A stretch of DNA of 64,000 nt. It comes from Eublepharis macularius. Its lineage: Eukaryota; Chordata; Lepidosauria; Squamata; Eublepharidae. The notes under the pieces are model-generated. The model was not told the DNA's origin. It saw nothing but the letters and a program-made list of their open reading frames with translations, and did no database searches. Below are positions 10,951 to 21,363 of the stretch, piece after piece. The stretch covers positions 199,306,311 to 199,370,310 of the forward strand of contig NC_072791.1 in assembly GCF_028583425.1 (NCBI RefSeq), read 5' to 3'. Every line of letters starts with the position of its first letter. Position 1 is the stretch's first letter. Position numbers and translations under genes: made by a program.

Positions 10951-11102
10951 CTGAAGACCCATCTGAAAATTATGTGAAAGTACGAGACTTTGTCCTAGTG
11001 AAGCTCTGTCAAGATCTGCCTTGCTTTTCCCCGGAGAAGCTCAAGCAAGGTTTCAGTCAAGAGATGGTAACAGAGGCACAGCAAAAGCTTAAAGTAAATA
11101 AG
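10951..11102 (+). CDS. HAT1: HAT1 exon with catalytic Glu276/Asp277
   Basis: Acceptor ttctag, donor AAG/gtatat. The first two bases complete Ala275. They are followed by Glu276 (10953-10955) and Asp277 (10956-10958), the acidic pair that with Glu187 lines the catalytic site in human HAT1. The exon continues through SYVKLRDF-like and KLCQDLPCF segments to VNK at residue 325. A 225-bp hAT-type element lies only 54 bp beyond its donor. Confidence 0.97.
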
Positions 11103-11156
11103 GTATATGTTGTGAAGATTTGCGCTGACGTGGGCAGTTTATTATCTAGTGATAAG

Positions 11157-11381
11157 CAGGGCTTTTTTGCAGGGGGAACACAGGGGAACAGAGTTCCGGA
11201 ACCTCTTGAAAATGGTCACATGGCTGGTGGCCCCGCCCCCTGATCTCCAGACAGAGGGGAGTTTAGATTGACCTCTGCGCCGTCTGGAGATCAGGGGGCG
11301 GGGCCACCAGCCATGTGACCATTTTCTCTGAGGGCAACCCACTGAGTTCCACCACCTCTTTTCCCAGGAAAAAAAACCCTG
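11157..11381. mobile_element. hAT MITE (CAGGGCTTTTTT family), 225 bp
   Basis: It begins CAGGGCTTTTTTGCAG and ends …AAAAAACCCTG. It is flanked by perfect 8-bp duplications GTGATAAG at 11149-11156 and 11382-11389. Long internal arms around a GC-rich centre are inverted copies of each other (…GGCCCCGCCCCCTGATCTCC / GGAGATCAGGGGGCGGGGCC). It is inserted 54 bp downstream of a HAT1 splice donor. Confidence 0.92.
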
Positions 11382-12506
11382 GTGATAAGGGTTCAAATGT
11401 TTCCATATAACAAAGTTCTGTTAAGTGGGCAGAAATTCCTAAAGGACCATAAGTAGTTCTCTGGGTTCCAAATGATGTTCTTAGAAGACACCATGTGGTT
11501 TTCATAAAGCCCCTTGCCATATCTTGATCAACAACTGGAGAAATTCAATCTGTCTTTGAGCTCTGATGTCAATTGGTAAGGTGAGTTTCAGTGCAGATAT
11601 TATGCATTGGTGGTAAAGGATTCAGTAATACGTTTTGGAATCTACGATTCCAATGTTCTAGAAGAATTATTTCAGGGCTTTCAGAGAATATAAGAACAGC
11701 AAAAACATTTTAGGATGAACAGGAAGGAGGGGGAAATGGTCACTTGCTATATTATGGCAGTGATTGAGAGGTTGCCTTCTGAACATCTCATGAATGACTT
11801 GGTTAGAAAGGAAAATGTGATATTCAACTTTTGAAAACATTAAAGAAGAAATCTGGTCAAAGCAGAAGGAAACAAGAAGGATCTGAATATTGCAGTGAAT
11901 TAATGCAAAGAATTGACTAATGGTATGTTCCAGAAAATGAAGCATTTAGCTTCACGGTGCTGATTTCTGGTTGGTTCTTCAGTTGAACATCAAAGGAAAA
12001 TGCAAGCAGACAAACATGATTTGAGAAGAGATTAAACAAGAATTGCCAGTCAGTGAGAAACATGTGAATAAACTGCATTCCTAGAAAGGAAGACTCGAGG
12101 AGGGTTTTTTAACAGTGCATTTGTTCACGCGGTCACTGTGTGAAGTTAAATAATAAAAAGGAATGACAGTCGTCCCAATCTAGAAACAGCTGTTTGAGTC
12201 AGATTTCTTTTTTCTCCTTAGTGCTGGTGCACAGGGAAAAACATTAACATTTAGTAGTAGGTCTCTGTTCCTGGTACAACAGCTGAAAGATACCTGCTCT
12301 GGAACTGAATGGTGCTTTTGTGCTTTGAGAGATTTTTGCACAAAGTGTCTCTCAGGATCCATTGGGTAGTTCAATGGAAGTGGGGTGTTTCTCTTCCCTC
12401 TGGCCTATTGGCTAAAGTGTGCTAGGAAATCTACACATTAACATTGTAGTATTGGGGCGGGAATAGAAAGCCTGGATTGCATTGGGGATTGAATCTGCTT
12501 TCTTTA

Positions 12507-12594
12507 CAGTGCAATCCTCAGACAAGTTACTCCAGTCTAAGCCCATTGAAGTCAGTGGGCTTAGACTGGAGTAACTTTGCTTAGTATTGCACTG
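12507..12594. mobile_element. 88-bp palindromic MITE with TTA duplication
   Basis: It begins CAGTGCAATCC and ends GTATTGCACTG, and is an almost complete hairpin around attgaagtcagtgggc. The flanking bases TTA (12504-12506) and TTA (12595-12597) form a 3-bp duplication, as in PIF/Harbinger elements. A second copy of equal length is at 22186. Confidence 0.75.
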
Positions 12595-12848
12595 TTAGTT
12601 TCCACCACTCTTGGTAACTGACCAGCTAAATCTCTTGTTCCTCAACCCTGAAAACAGAGCAGCCAGTTTTGTAATGTTTGGAAGTCTCTGAATTGGGGCC
12701 AGTGGATAAATATTGAGGAAACAATTTTAACAGTGAACCTATGTAAAAAAAAAAAAACATTATACCAAGAGAAAGTTAGATATGTTGGAGTTGAGAAAGA
12801 GTGCTTTTAATATAAAGAGTGGAAAATAATGTTTCTCTTGTTTGTTAG

Positions 12849-12965
12849 CAACATACAAGACGGGTTTATGAAATCCTACGATTGCGTGCAACAGACATGG
12901 GTAATCCAGAGCAGTCTAGAAGTTACAGACTGGATATAAAAAGAAGACTGATGGGTCCTTACAAG
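12849..12965 (+). CDS. HAT1: HAT1 exon, residues 326-364
   Basis: Acceptor gttag, donor AAG/gtggct, phase 0 at both ends, 39 codons. It encodes QHTRRVYEILRLRATDMGN followed by SRSYRLDIKRRL and PYK. The C-terminal helical part of HAT1 begins here. Compared with human there are a few changes in the LRATDMGNPEQ stretch (human LLVTDMSDAEQ), otherwise it is conserved. Confidence 0.97.
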
Positions 12966-14640
12966 GTGGCTTATTACTTTGTACTTTTAAAAAATGTTTA
13001 TGTGAAGTTTTATGCATATTTATGCACCATTTATGACCATGGAGTTGGATCCAGACTGAATAAGGAATTTCCACCAATTTCCATCTTATAGACCCCCATT
13101 TATTGTTCCTTGGCATTTTCTATCCTCCAATACCAGGATTTTGTGGCGATCAGTGGGAAAGGAAGCAGCATTCTGCTAATAGAAATAGTCTGGATCCAAC
13201 CCATTGTTCTATGTATGGGTTTGGTCACAGTACCAGACAACCAGTGTTATAAACTCTGTGATAAACAAAAAATTGAAACATGTTGCACTCACATAGTATA
13301 GAATCAGGATCCAGTTTCTGGTCTCTTACTGCTTGTGGCATTAAAATTTTTGGATGAGTATTAACAGCAGTATAATACAACATCTAGGTTTAGAAAGAAG
13401 CGATCCCTCTTCTTGCAGACCTTATGAGGACAGCTCTGTACAGGATGGAAGGATTGTTTTTAGTGGGGAAATTATCTTTCCATGGTGTGTATTTTATGCC
13501 TATTCTATCTGTTCATTAAAAAAAACAGTGTTCAGTAGCAATGATACAGAGAAGCTTGTGCATGCAGGTGTGCCCACAGGGAGGACATGGAAGAGACTGA
13601 TTTTTTTTTCATTTCTATCTGCAATCCTTCACATGCCTCACCAGGTGCTGCTCTGGGGTTAGGGGATGGAGAGCTGTTGCTGGAAGAGGGCTGCTCAAAA
13701 TCCCTGTGCATATAATGGACACACTATGCAGTACTTTGTTTCCCTACCAGTAACTGAGAGCAAAAGCAGATTTATTTTAGAAATTACTCTCAAGGGCTGT
13801 TGGTTAACAGCAGAGAAGGCAAGGTGTCAAAGTGAAAACAAGGAAGGCCAAGAGAACTCCACAGCTGAGTTTACTAGGATTAAGCCTGGAACTGGAGCAC
13901 ATATTGGACTGAATGTTTTGTGGTACACTATAGCTGCTTTTGGTGTTTAAGTACACTTTGGTAGAAATCAATGGTAGCTTAGCTGTCCCCAAAAAACTAG
14001 TCAATTTCAAAATAAGGAGCAGGCTGATTGTGTTTTTGAACTGTTGGATGTTTTTAAAAACATGAAAAGCAGCCATTAGTGCTGCTGATTTCAGCAGACA
14101 AATGAGCCTAGGAGGGGGGGGGGCTTCTTAACCCTTTCCCCTTCTCTGCTGTTTGCTCACCATTACTGCTTCAATGCTGATTTTTGGGCGAAAGAGGTGG
14201 GGATGCCATCTTTTTTTTTCACTTGCAGGTGGAAAAGCAGCATGGTAGGGGTGATTTTTTAAAACCAAAAACTGCAGAAAGGGAAAGGATTAAGCATCTA
14301 CTTCTCCTGCTGTTTGATTTCCAATTGCAGCCTCTGCTGTAGTTTTCAGTTAAAAATTTTTTAGGAGATCTCACATTTCCTATGAATTATTAATTCTGGC
14401 CTTAATTCTGAAACTGCAGCCTGGCAGTTGAGAGACAGATTTCTTATTGTCAAACTGTTCCTTTAAACCATAGAGATACAAGCAAGAGCTTGCTAGTTCT
14501 TAAAGTACTTTATACCAAATGGTTTAAGTGGAGGGCACTTAAAGAGGTCCAGGGTGCTATGGAAGTTGAATTTTAGTCATGACTGCCCTTTGTTGGAGTG
14601 ACAAAGATCCATTCTTGAGCCTTTTGGATTTCTGTGATTT
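12966..14640. other. Last HAT1 intron, no recognised features before the foldback element
   Basis: AT-rich intronic sequence. I see no exon, RNA gene or repeat family that I can name between the donor at 12966 and 14640. Confidence 0.5.
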
Positions 14641-14845
14641 GAGTCCAGGAGCACCTTGAAAATCAGAAAAATTTTCAGAGTATAAGCTTTTGAGAATCAA
14701 AGCTCCCTTCTTTAGATATCATCTGATCTAAAGAAGGGAGCTTTGATTCTGGAAAGCTTATACCCTGAAAATCTTTTTGTTCTTTAAGAGGCTACTGGAC
14801 TTGAATCTTACTGTTCTACTACAGACCAACACGGCTACCCACCTG
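14641..14845. mobile_element. Foldback element, AAGCTTTTGA family
   Basis: The arms are inverted copies: tataagcttttgagaatcaaagctcccttctt and aagaagggagctttgattctggaaagcttata, meeting at 14718-14728. The right end extends into actgttctactacagaccaa then cacggctacccacctg, the full terminal sequence of this family. It lies 83 bp upstream of the last HAT1 exon. Confidence 0.7.
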
Positions 14846-14927
14846 AAAACTGGATTTCTGAGATTACTTTAAATGTACAAAAATTGCCGTTCAGTCTTAA
14901 CAGTGAAATGTGTGTGTTGTTTTTTAG

Positions 14928-15095
14928 AAAAAGCAGAGAGAGATTGCTAAGATGAGAAGATGCTTGAGACCGGAAGAGTTAACCAACCAGTTGAACCAAA
15001 TAGACCTAAACCTGCAACACAAGCAACTAGATGAGACCTTCCAGCAGCTTGTTTCGGATTATCGAAGAGTCCTAGAACGACTTGCTCAAGTCTGA
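14928..15095 (+). CDS. HAT1: HAT1 last coding exon and stop
   Basis: Acceptor tttttag at 14921-14927, then 55 codons and a TGA stop at 15093-15095. It encodes KKQREIAKMRRCLRPEELTN and ends in YRRVLERLAQV, the HAT1 C-terminus (human ends ERLAQE). With the six preceding exons it gives 316 codons, exactly the length of human residues 104-419. There are no frameshifts or premature stops, so the gene appears functional. Confidence 0.97.
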   Translation, partial: KKQREIAKMRRCLRPEELTNQLNQIDLNLQHKQLDETFQQLVSDYRRVLERLAQV

Positions 15096-15325
15096 GGATT
15101 GATTCTTTCTTCTACAGGAAACGTGCAGATTTCTGTACATTGTGTTGTGAAATACATCCATGATCACAGCTTTACTATAAAATTTCATGAGATCTTTTGA
15201 TCACTTTCAGGTTGACTGGTTTTCTGTGCATTCTGAATATTTTCTATTTTTGTGTTGTAGATTTTAAAAAAACTGCTTAGATTTTGGGGCACTGTGCTGA
15301 AATAAAGTAGACAAAGATGCACTTA
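15096..15325 (+). terminator. HAT1: HAT1 3' UTR and poly(A) signal
   Basis: The stop codon is followed by about 200 bp of AT-rich sequence with no coding potential. A canonical AATAAA lies at 15301-15306, and the cleavage site is expected 10-30 bp later. No other AATAAA occurs nearer to the stop. The exact cleavage position is inferred. Confidence 0.8.
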
Positions 15326-16004
15326 ACAGTAAGATGGTGTGAATTTTTGTGCAATGCTTGACATGTTTAGTTTGCTAGTTAAGGTAGCAAATAAGTGCTG
15401 CAGTATACATTTTTAATGCATATCTACCGATCAGTTTTGGGATGTTGAGATGACTCAGTAAAAAATGTAGGAGAGAACCTGGGAAGAATCACTTGTTTCA
15501 GACAATTAAAACATTAATGTTAAGCGGTTTTAGCACATGAATGCTGTCATGTTAGCATGCAGTGTTGAGGTCCACCAGCAACTTGCAATTCAGCTTGCAA
15601 TAAAAAAGTGCAGCTGTCTCATTATTATATGTGAAACCTAAGCATTTTTTCTTCACTCTCTGCAACATGGCCAAGAGTTGGAGCAGGGCTGTGTAGAGAA
15701 GTGGAGGATCAACACTCACTTGTGCTGCTACTGGAACAGACAGGTGTGTCATCCCTCCTTTGTTGGTGATTGTGACACTATCATTGCTATGAGATAGAAG
15801 CCTTTCCTTCCTTCTTGCTTGCTGTGACCCACAAATGGGTGTGAAAGTAAGCTCTGATACACAATATTGGCAACCAAGTGGCCAAAGTGCTACCTCCCAT
15901 CTTCTGCTTTGAGCTTTCCCCAAGACAGTATACTGGTTAGGAATTTTTCACCCCTGCCTTTCCAGCTCACTGATAAGAGCTTAAAATAACAGAAGGCAGA
16001 GAGC

Positions 16005-16105
16005 ACAAGAGCCTTGCTGGATCGGACCAGTGGCCTATCTAGATAGCCCAGCATCCAGTTATTCTAGAAGGCCAATAGCAGAACGCAGAAGCAAGGCCTC
16101 CAGAT
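16005..16105 (+). repeat. Amniote dispersed repeat (GCTGGATCRGACCAGTGGCC type)
   Basis: The segment ccttgctggatcggaccagt, followed by ggcctatctagatagcccagcatccagtt, is a phrase common in reptile and bird genomes. The family name is not certain and only this fragment is recognised. Confidence 0.45.
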
Positions 16106-16109
16106 GTTA

Positions 16110-16330
16110 TTTTCTTATTTTGATTATTTATAGTCCACTTTTCTTGAGACTCAAGGTGGATGACACAGTAAAAGTCAATATGATCATTGCCTGGGACATT
16201 CAATAAATAGTACAATAGGGTAAGGATAACAGAAATTTGGAAACGAGCACAGATCTGATCCAGAGCTGGAAAAAATGCTGAAACCGTATGACAGATTGAA
16301 GTGAATTATTAACAACATGGAAACTATCTA
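16110..16330 (-). mobile_element. L2/CR1-type LINE 3' tail, minus strand
   Basis: It starts with tgattatttatagtccac, the reverse complement of a LINE end (GGACTATAAATAATCA), then ttgagactcaaggtggatgacac and a cagaaatttggaaacgagca segment shared with the tails at 17938 and 44260. Confidence 0.6.
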
Positions 16331-17937
16331 GTAGGAGCATACTTGCAGCAACTTGGGACTCTTACATTTTCTGCTAGAATAAACAAGTGGGGAAGGTCCT
16401 TATTCCCAGACTGTTCCTTTGATAATAAGACTCAACTGCCATAAGTGGTGGTGGGAAAACAAATACCACTTTCCATTCTAGACATTGTTTCCTGCACTAC
16501 GGAACCTCTAAACAAAGCAGACTAGCAAAAAAGAGATTCCTGTAGTGTAGGGATATGGGATCATGAGCTTGGTTCATGATATGTACCTGTGAATGTCTAC
16601 GCTGTGGGAAGAATCAAGGGGGGGCTGGTATGCATGACTTTCCTAGAGGCTGGATATGCAATGTTGTGTGTGACTTCACTTATTCAAGAAAATTGTCAGA
16701 AGTGACTCTGGATGAAGGAAGAATGCCCAATTCTATGCATGTTTATGGGAGTAAATCCTCTGAATTTTTTGGTGGTACTTTCTCCCTTGTGTGCTCACAG
16801 CTGTGGTCTTTATTCTGATACTGCAGGTATAGAACTACGGGCTGAACTACTATGTAGAATAGAGGTTATAGGGTAAGAGTATGATTAAGGAGCTGAAGTT
16901 TCAAATCCACATTCCACCATAAGCATGGCTCTGGGCCATTCATTCTATCTGTGCCTAACTTACATCACAAAAGACAAAATGGAGGAAGGAAGAACCTGTA
17001 TGAGCTGCTCTGACCTCTGTAAAGGAAATGGTGGAATAAAATGTGAAAGATCTTCCTCCTCACTGAACCACATGACTTGTAATCACAGGGAAGAATCTTT
17101 CCAGGTGTCAAAAGGGATTGCAGGGGAGGAGTGCAGGTAATCCATGCAGTTAGTTAGCACTTCGTAGGACATAGACCATATATATCTGTTGCTGTCATGT
17201 CAAGTTTATTATTCATAAAGGGCTGGTTTTACATTTGATTGAGGACCTGGCTAGAAGGTGAATTTACTATGTAATTCAGTGTAGACACACTATTTTAGTG
17301 TCTTATGAATGGATGTAGTCTCCAAAAAAAGGTCCATAAATTCTCTCCCTGGGAGGATGGCCTCTCTTGTTCTTAAAAGATGCTAGCAGTATGAACCAGG
17401 AGGAGGAAGTGCTACAATGTGAATATTTGCCACAAAAGGTTTGCAGAATCTTCCTGGATACACAATTCAAATTGCAATTTTTTGTGCCACCTGGTAAAAG
17501 CACTCTGATCAGTTTATATCTGTGCTGCTGTGCAAAGGGGCTCACAATCAGCTGGAACATCTTCATTGCACTCTGGGGAAATTGAAACAATTTTATTTCC
17601 TGATTTAGGAGGGAAGCTTTCTAGGCCAGTTTGAGAATTTGATTTATATGCTGTGTAAGAACAGAGAAATGACAGTGCAGTGAACAGAGAGCACTCAGCC
17701 TCCTACGGCCATTGGCTGAATTGGGTTTATGGAAATTACTTGATAAGTTTTATTTGCTTCAGTTTTCATCTTCTCAATTCAATCTGGCTCTAGAGATTTT
17801 TTTAAAAAATGGAAGCTATTGAAATAAGTGTTGCTCACCACTGCACCGCTGCTTAGTGGAAAACTGAAATATATGCAACACTTTACATCAGTCTTAAACT
17901 TCTGCTACTACTTTAAGAATCTGACACATGTTGGGTT
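16331..17937. other. Intergenic DNA, nothing recognised
   Basis: About 1.6 kb between HAT1 and METAP1D with only short open frames of no recognisable coding character. Confidence 0.5.
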
Positions 17938-18208
17938 GGATCCAGCCCTTCCATGTTGTTTTATTTACAGTCTGCCTTTGTCACTGAGATCTAAGGTGGA
18001 TTACACACTGCAAATAAACACAATATAATCAACACTCAGGATATTTACTGAACAAAATGCAGTATGATCAACAGGACATTCAAGGCAAAACAGATACAAC
18101 TGGGCACAGTAGCTGCAAATTTGAAAACTAGCATAAAGCTGAACACAGAGATGAAACATTTCTGAACCAAAGTAGCTAATTAACATGACATCTTTAGCAA
18201 TGTCGAAC
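17938..18208 (-). mobile_element. LINE 3' tail, minus strand (left part, interrupted)
   Basis: It reads from gttttatttacagtctgcctt to tagcaatgtcgaac and aligns closely with the copy at 44260-44541. The alignment breaks exactly where the copia-type element starts and resumes at 19401 (ttacccagttaggagcatat). Confidence 0.7.
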
Positions 18209-18319
18209 TGTTAGCAGAGTGTAAACAGCAGAGAAGTTATGCTGTGCTGATTAAAGAGGCAGAAAGTTTAAGAAATACTTGAGAGTGAAGGAGAGATAGA
18301 GATAGAGTCCTTGCTATCT
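18209..18319 (-). repeat. Partial 3' LTR of the copia-type element
   Basis: A direct repeat of 19062-19180 (tgttagcagagtgtaaacag … gtccttgctatct). Identity stops at 18319, where LINE sequence begins. Only the outer third of the LTR (its 3' end in element orientation) remains. Confidence 0.7.
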
Positions 18320-18757
18320 GCCAGGTGAGCCTCCCTGGGACCAGGAACCTTTAACAGATGTTTCTCACTGGAACGGAGAGTCCTCGGGTTCATATGGGGA
18401 GATACGGTCCCATAGACACGCCGGTCCCAGTCCGCATGGGGCTTTATAGTTTAATACTAAAGCCCTGAACTTGATTCGGTACTCCACTGGTAGCCAGTGC
18501 AGCTGATGCAGTGCCAGTGTTATATGCTCATGCAGCGGCAGGCCCATGATAACGCCGCCGCATTCTGCACCAGCTGTAACTGCCGGATCAGGTTCAGGGA
18601 AGCCCTGCGTAGAGTGCGTTACAGTAGTCTAACCTAGAGGTGACCGTTGCCTGGACCACTGTAGTCAAGTCGCGGGACGAAAGATAGGGGCAAGCTGCCT
18701 GGCCTGTCGAAGATAGAAAAATGAGGACCTGGCGACCGCCATGATCTGAGCCTTCAT
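18320..18757 (-). mobile_element. L2-type LINE reverse-transcriptase fragment inside the copia element
   Basis: Minus-strand reading gives SFFYLRQ, then SSRDLTTVVQATVTSRLDYC-NALYAGLP (18594-18740), then HQLHWLPVEYRIKFRALVLN-YKAP, and a shifted frame with RTLRSSEKHLLKVPGPREAH. These are the C-terminal RT and thumb motifs of L2-type LINEs. The fragment is cut inside the ORF at both ends and lacks a LINE 3' tail, unlike a normal target-primed insertion. The upstream junction fuses it in frame to gag (96-codon frame 18594-18884). Confidence 0.8.
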
Positions 18758-19061
18758 GAATGATAATGGATCTTGCCTTATTGTCGTTCCAGGTCCACGC
18801 TGCTTGCTTTTCAGCATCATCTGTGGGCTTGGGTTTTTCGACTGTGTCCCACACTTCTAGTTCAACAAGCCGAGCCTTGACCATATCTGGTAATTCTCAT
18901 CACTCAATCGATCGACATAGAACCGCTGCTGTGCTCCCCAGGAGTCTGCCATCTTTCCTCTATTGTCTGCCATGCTACTCTTTTGCCTGCAGCTATTTGA
19001 GCTCTGGCAGAGTTAATTGCTTCTCTAATTACAGCACGCTTGTGTCCTGGGCCCATAACCC

Positions 19062-19400
19062 TGTTAGCAGAGTGTAAACAGAACAGAGAAGTTACGCTGT
19101 GCTGATTAAAGAGGCAAAAAGTTTATTTAAGAAATACATACTTGAGAATGAAGGAGGAGAGAGATAGAGTCCTTGCTATCTCACTACATCTTGTAGAAGA
19201 GTGAATAAGACAGGAGATAAGAAGAAGCAGGATATTGCCCTGTTTAGCCCAATAGGAGACAAGACAAGGAAATGACCCCCAGGAGACAAGAGATGCTGCT
19301 CTCACTGTTCTAACTAAGTGATCCTTGGTGTCCCCTGCATAGAAGGCTCATTTTCCCTTTGCTGCTGCAGTACACCAGACATTGCAATTTCCAACACACA
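19062..19400 (-). repeat. 5' LTR of the copia-type element
   Basis: The plus strand reads TGTTAGCAGAG … CCAACACACA, so the LTR has TG…CA ends on either strand. The first 111 bp of this plus-strand reading recur at 18209-18319 with few changes and a few small indels. A clear target duplication was not found. Confidence 0.7.
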
Positions 19401-19490
19401 TTACCCAGTTAGGAGCATATCTGCATCAGCTGACAGTACCCAATAGCACAGTCTATAGTCTCTGCTCCCTTTTTGAGCTATTTCTTATGA
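19401..19490 (-). mobile_element. LINE 3' tail, minus strand (right part)
   Basis: acccagttaggagcatatctgcatcagc and acagtacccaatagcacagtctatagtctctg continue the LINE copy begun at 17938. The same words occur at 44505-44541 and 44944-44985. Confidence 0.65.
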
Positions 19491-20255
19491 CATAGCCCTA
19501 TAATCTGAGTAGAATACCCTCTTAAATAATTCAGTTTTGCATAGTTTGCAGAAAACCAGGAGAGTGGGAGCTTCCCTGACCTCAGGCAGGCTGTTCAACC
19601 TTAAGAGGCAATTGCAAAGATGTTGGGGTGAGAGTTGCAGCCGGAAGGAGAGATCTTCAGGGACAGTTTTTAAGGGGTGTAGAGATGGACTTTTGTGAGA
19701 AGGGGATGGTGGGGAAAAACCCCTTTGTGGATTCTGATGGATCTCATGTCTACTTTGTCCCAAAGGAGTCTAGATGCGTTCTGTTGTTGTCAGCTGGCAA
19801 AAACGTACTTAGCATTTAAACCATCTTCATTACCTTGGTAATGAAACGAAGAGGCTTATAATAGTTTGCGACAAATCATTATTAAGCTGATGGTTAAATA
19901 TTGAGAAAGATTTATAACCATTTAGAATTAATTTTCAACAAATCTCAGGACAGATATATCACTGCCCTATCAAGCAAGCCAGTGATGTCTTCTGATGTGC
20001 CACAAAGTGCGCATAACCATGGTTAGCACTCAGCATGGGTTGTAGTAATAACTCTAATGAATATCCCAAATTTACAGTGACTGTAGAGTTTTGGTAGATG
20101 AGTGTAATGCTATCCCTGGGAGGCAGGGATAGCAACATCAGAAAAATCACCTTGCAAGCACAGAGTCACGGAACCACTTTAATTGCAGCTGTTCTCCACA
20201 TTTTATTTAGCTATTACATCCCTAGCTAAAAACATGGTTTCACATAACAGTTTAC
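19491..20255. other. Intergenic DNA, nothing recognised
   Basis: No gene or repeat family recognised. The open frames here (for example 19485-19763 minus) show no recognisable domains. Confidence 0.45.
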
Positions 20256-20261
20256 AGGCAA

Positions 20262-20418
20262 AGCAGAGTAGTCATCAGGCCGGGAGAAAAATGTCCCTTT
20301 AACAGAGACATAATGTGTGGAAACGGGAAGCTGAAGCTTTTCAAGGCATGGAGGTAACTCCCATTAAACCTCTGTTAAAAAGATGGCATTTTTTTCTCCA
20401 GGCAGCTGGCAACCCTGA
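20262..20418. mobile_element. Palindromic hAT-like MITE (TAGGGTTGCCAGCTGC type), degraded
   Basis: The left gggagaaaaatgtccctttaacagag is mirrored by the right ctctgttaaaaagatggca then tttttttctcc. The right end …ggcagctggcaaccctga is the reverse complement of the TAGGGTTGCCA end seen in other elements here. The left terminus is decayed. Confidence 0.5.
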
Positions 20419-20661
20419 GTGAAAGCATCATTAGAAACCAACCAACCAAACACTGACTGCAGAGAGGCCAAAGGAGTGACACAAATTAGAGAATTTCTCG
20501 AATTAAGAAAATTATATTCAATATGTTTGGAATTATGAAAAGATTTTCATTTACAATTGAGGATGGAATTTCAATTGAATTTCAGTAATATTGAATTTCA
20601 ATAATGATAATTGATTTAAAAGCCACCTATATCAAGGAATAAATATGCTGAATGCCATGCC

Positions 20662-21170
20662 CAGGGCCATATTATTCATAAGGCTGACTAGGCTGGCCAT
20701 GGGGCCCTGCAGGGACCAGGAGCCTGTCAATTTTTTTTTGCTGAGGCACACCGCCACATAAATTACAATTAATTGATTCTCTCATATAACCTCTATTAAT
20801 AAGATAATGAACTGCTTCCTTATTGAAGTGAAACAAATGGTCTCTTATATTAAAATAGTTATCCATAAATTATATATTTTTAATAAATAATAAAAATTGT
20901 ATTCACTTCAAAATATTACCAGATTGAACAAAGATATCCCAAAATGTGTTTTCCTGAAGAGTTCTACTCGTGCAATAAAAGTATTTTAAAAATTGTGAAT
21001 AGAATTCTTCAGGAGACCCTCAAAATGGATATAGGGCTACGTACTGTGGTCTAGTACCTACCGTACCAGAGTCAGGCTGTCAGCTGCAGTGGGGTGAAAA
21101 ATTGAAGTGCCGGAGGGGGCTCAAAATACCTGAAAGCCTAGGGGCCTGACCGTGGGTTAATACAGTACGG
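20662..21170. mobile_element. DNA-transposon-like element flanked by GCCATGCC
   Basis: It begins cagggccatattattcataa, with the inverted counterpart ttaatacagtacgg at the right end. It is flanked by identical 8-bp words GCCATGCC at 20654-20661 and 21171-21178. The terminal repeats match only partly, so the right end may be shortened. Most of the 509-bp interior is AT-rich. Confidence 0.5.
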
Positions 21171-21363
21171 GCCATGCCAGTAAGTAACCACAGCACATAC
21201 CTAATTTTTTTTAGGGCCAGTACACAGAGGGGGCAGGCATTCTGGACAGACACTGAGGCGTCTAGCTCCTTGCACCTTTCTTCCTATCCAGTTTACTTTA
21301 GTAAACAAGAACTTGCAGCAAATAACAGGCCAGCCTGCAAATTCAAACTGGCTGTCCCTGAAA

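Larger units (their letters stand above)
18209..19400 (-). mobile_element. Ty1/copia-type LTR retrotransposon, chimeric and truncated
   Basis: On the minus strand the order is: LTR (19400 to 19062), primer site, start of gag, a LINE fragment, then a partial LTR (18319 to 18209). The primer site on the plus strand (19047-19061) reads CTGGGCCCATAACCC. It is identical to the anticodon stem-loop of initiator tRNA-Met, as used by Drosophila copia. The gag starts at ATG 18952-18950 and reads RLSDENYQIW, then after a frameshift ARLVELEVWDTVEKPKPTDD and NDNKARSIII, the typical copia gag order. Protease, integrase and copia RT are missing. It sits inside a LINE tail whose paralogue at 44.5 kb lacks it. 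Confidence 0.8.

Noticed and set aside
15552..15923. 123-codon minus-strand frame just downstream of HAT1
   Set aside because: No recognised domain or splice context, and the amino-acid pattern is not convincing. It may be decayed repeat.
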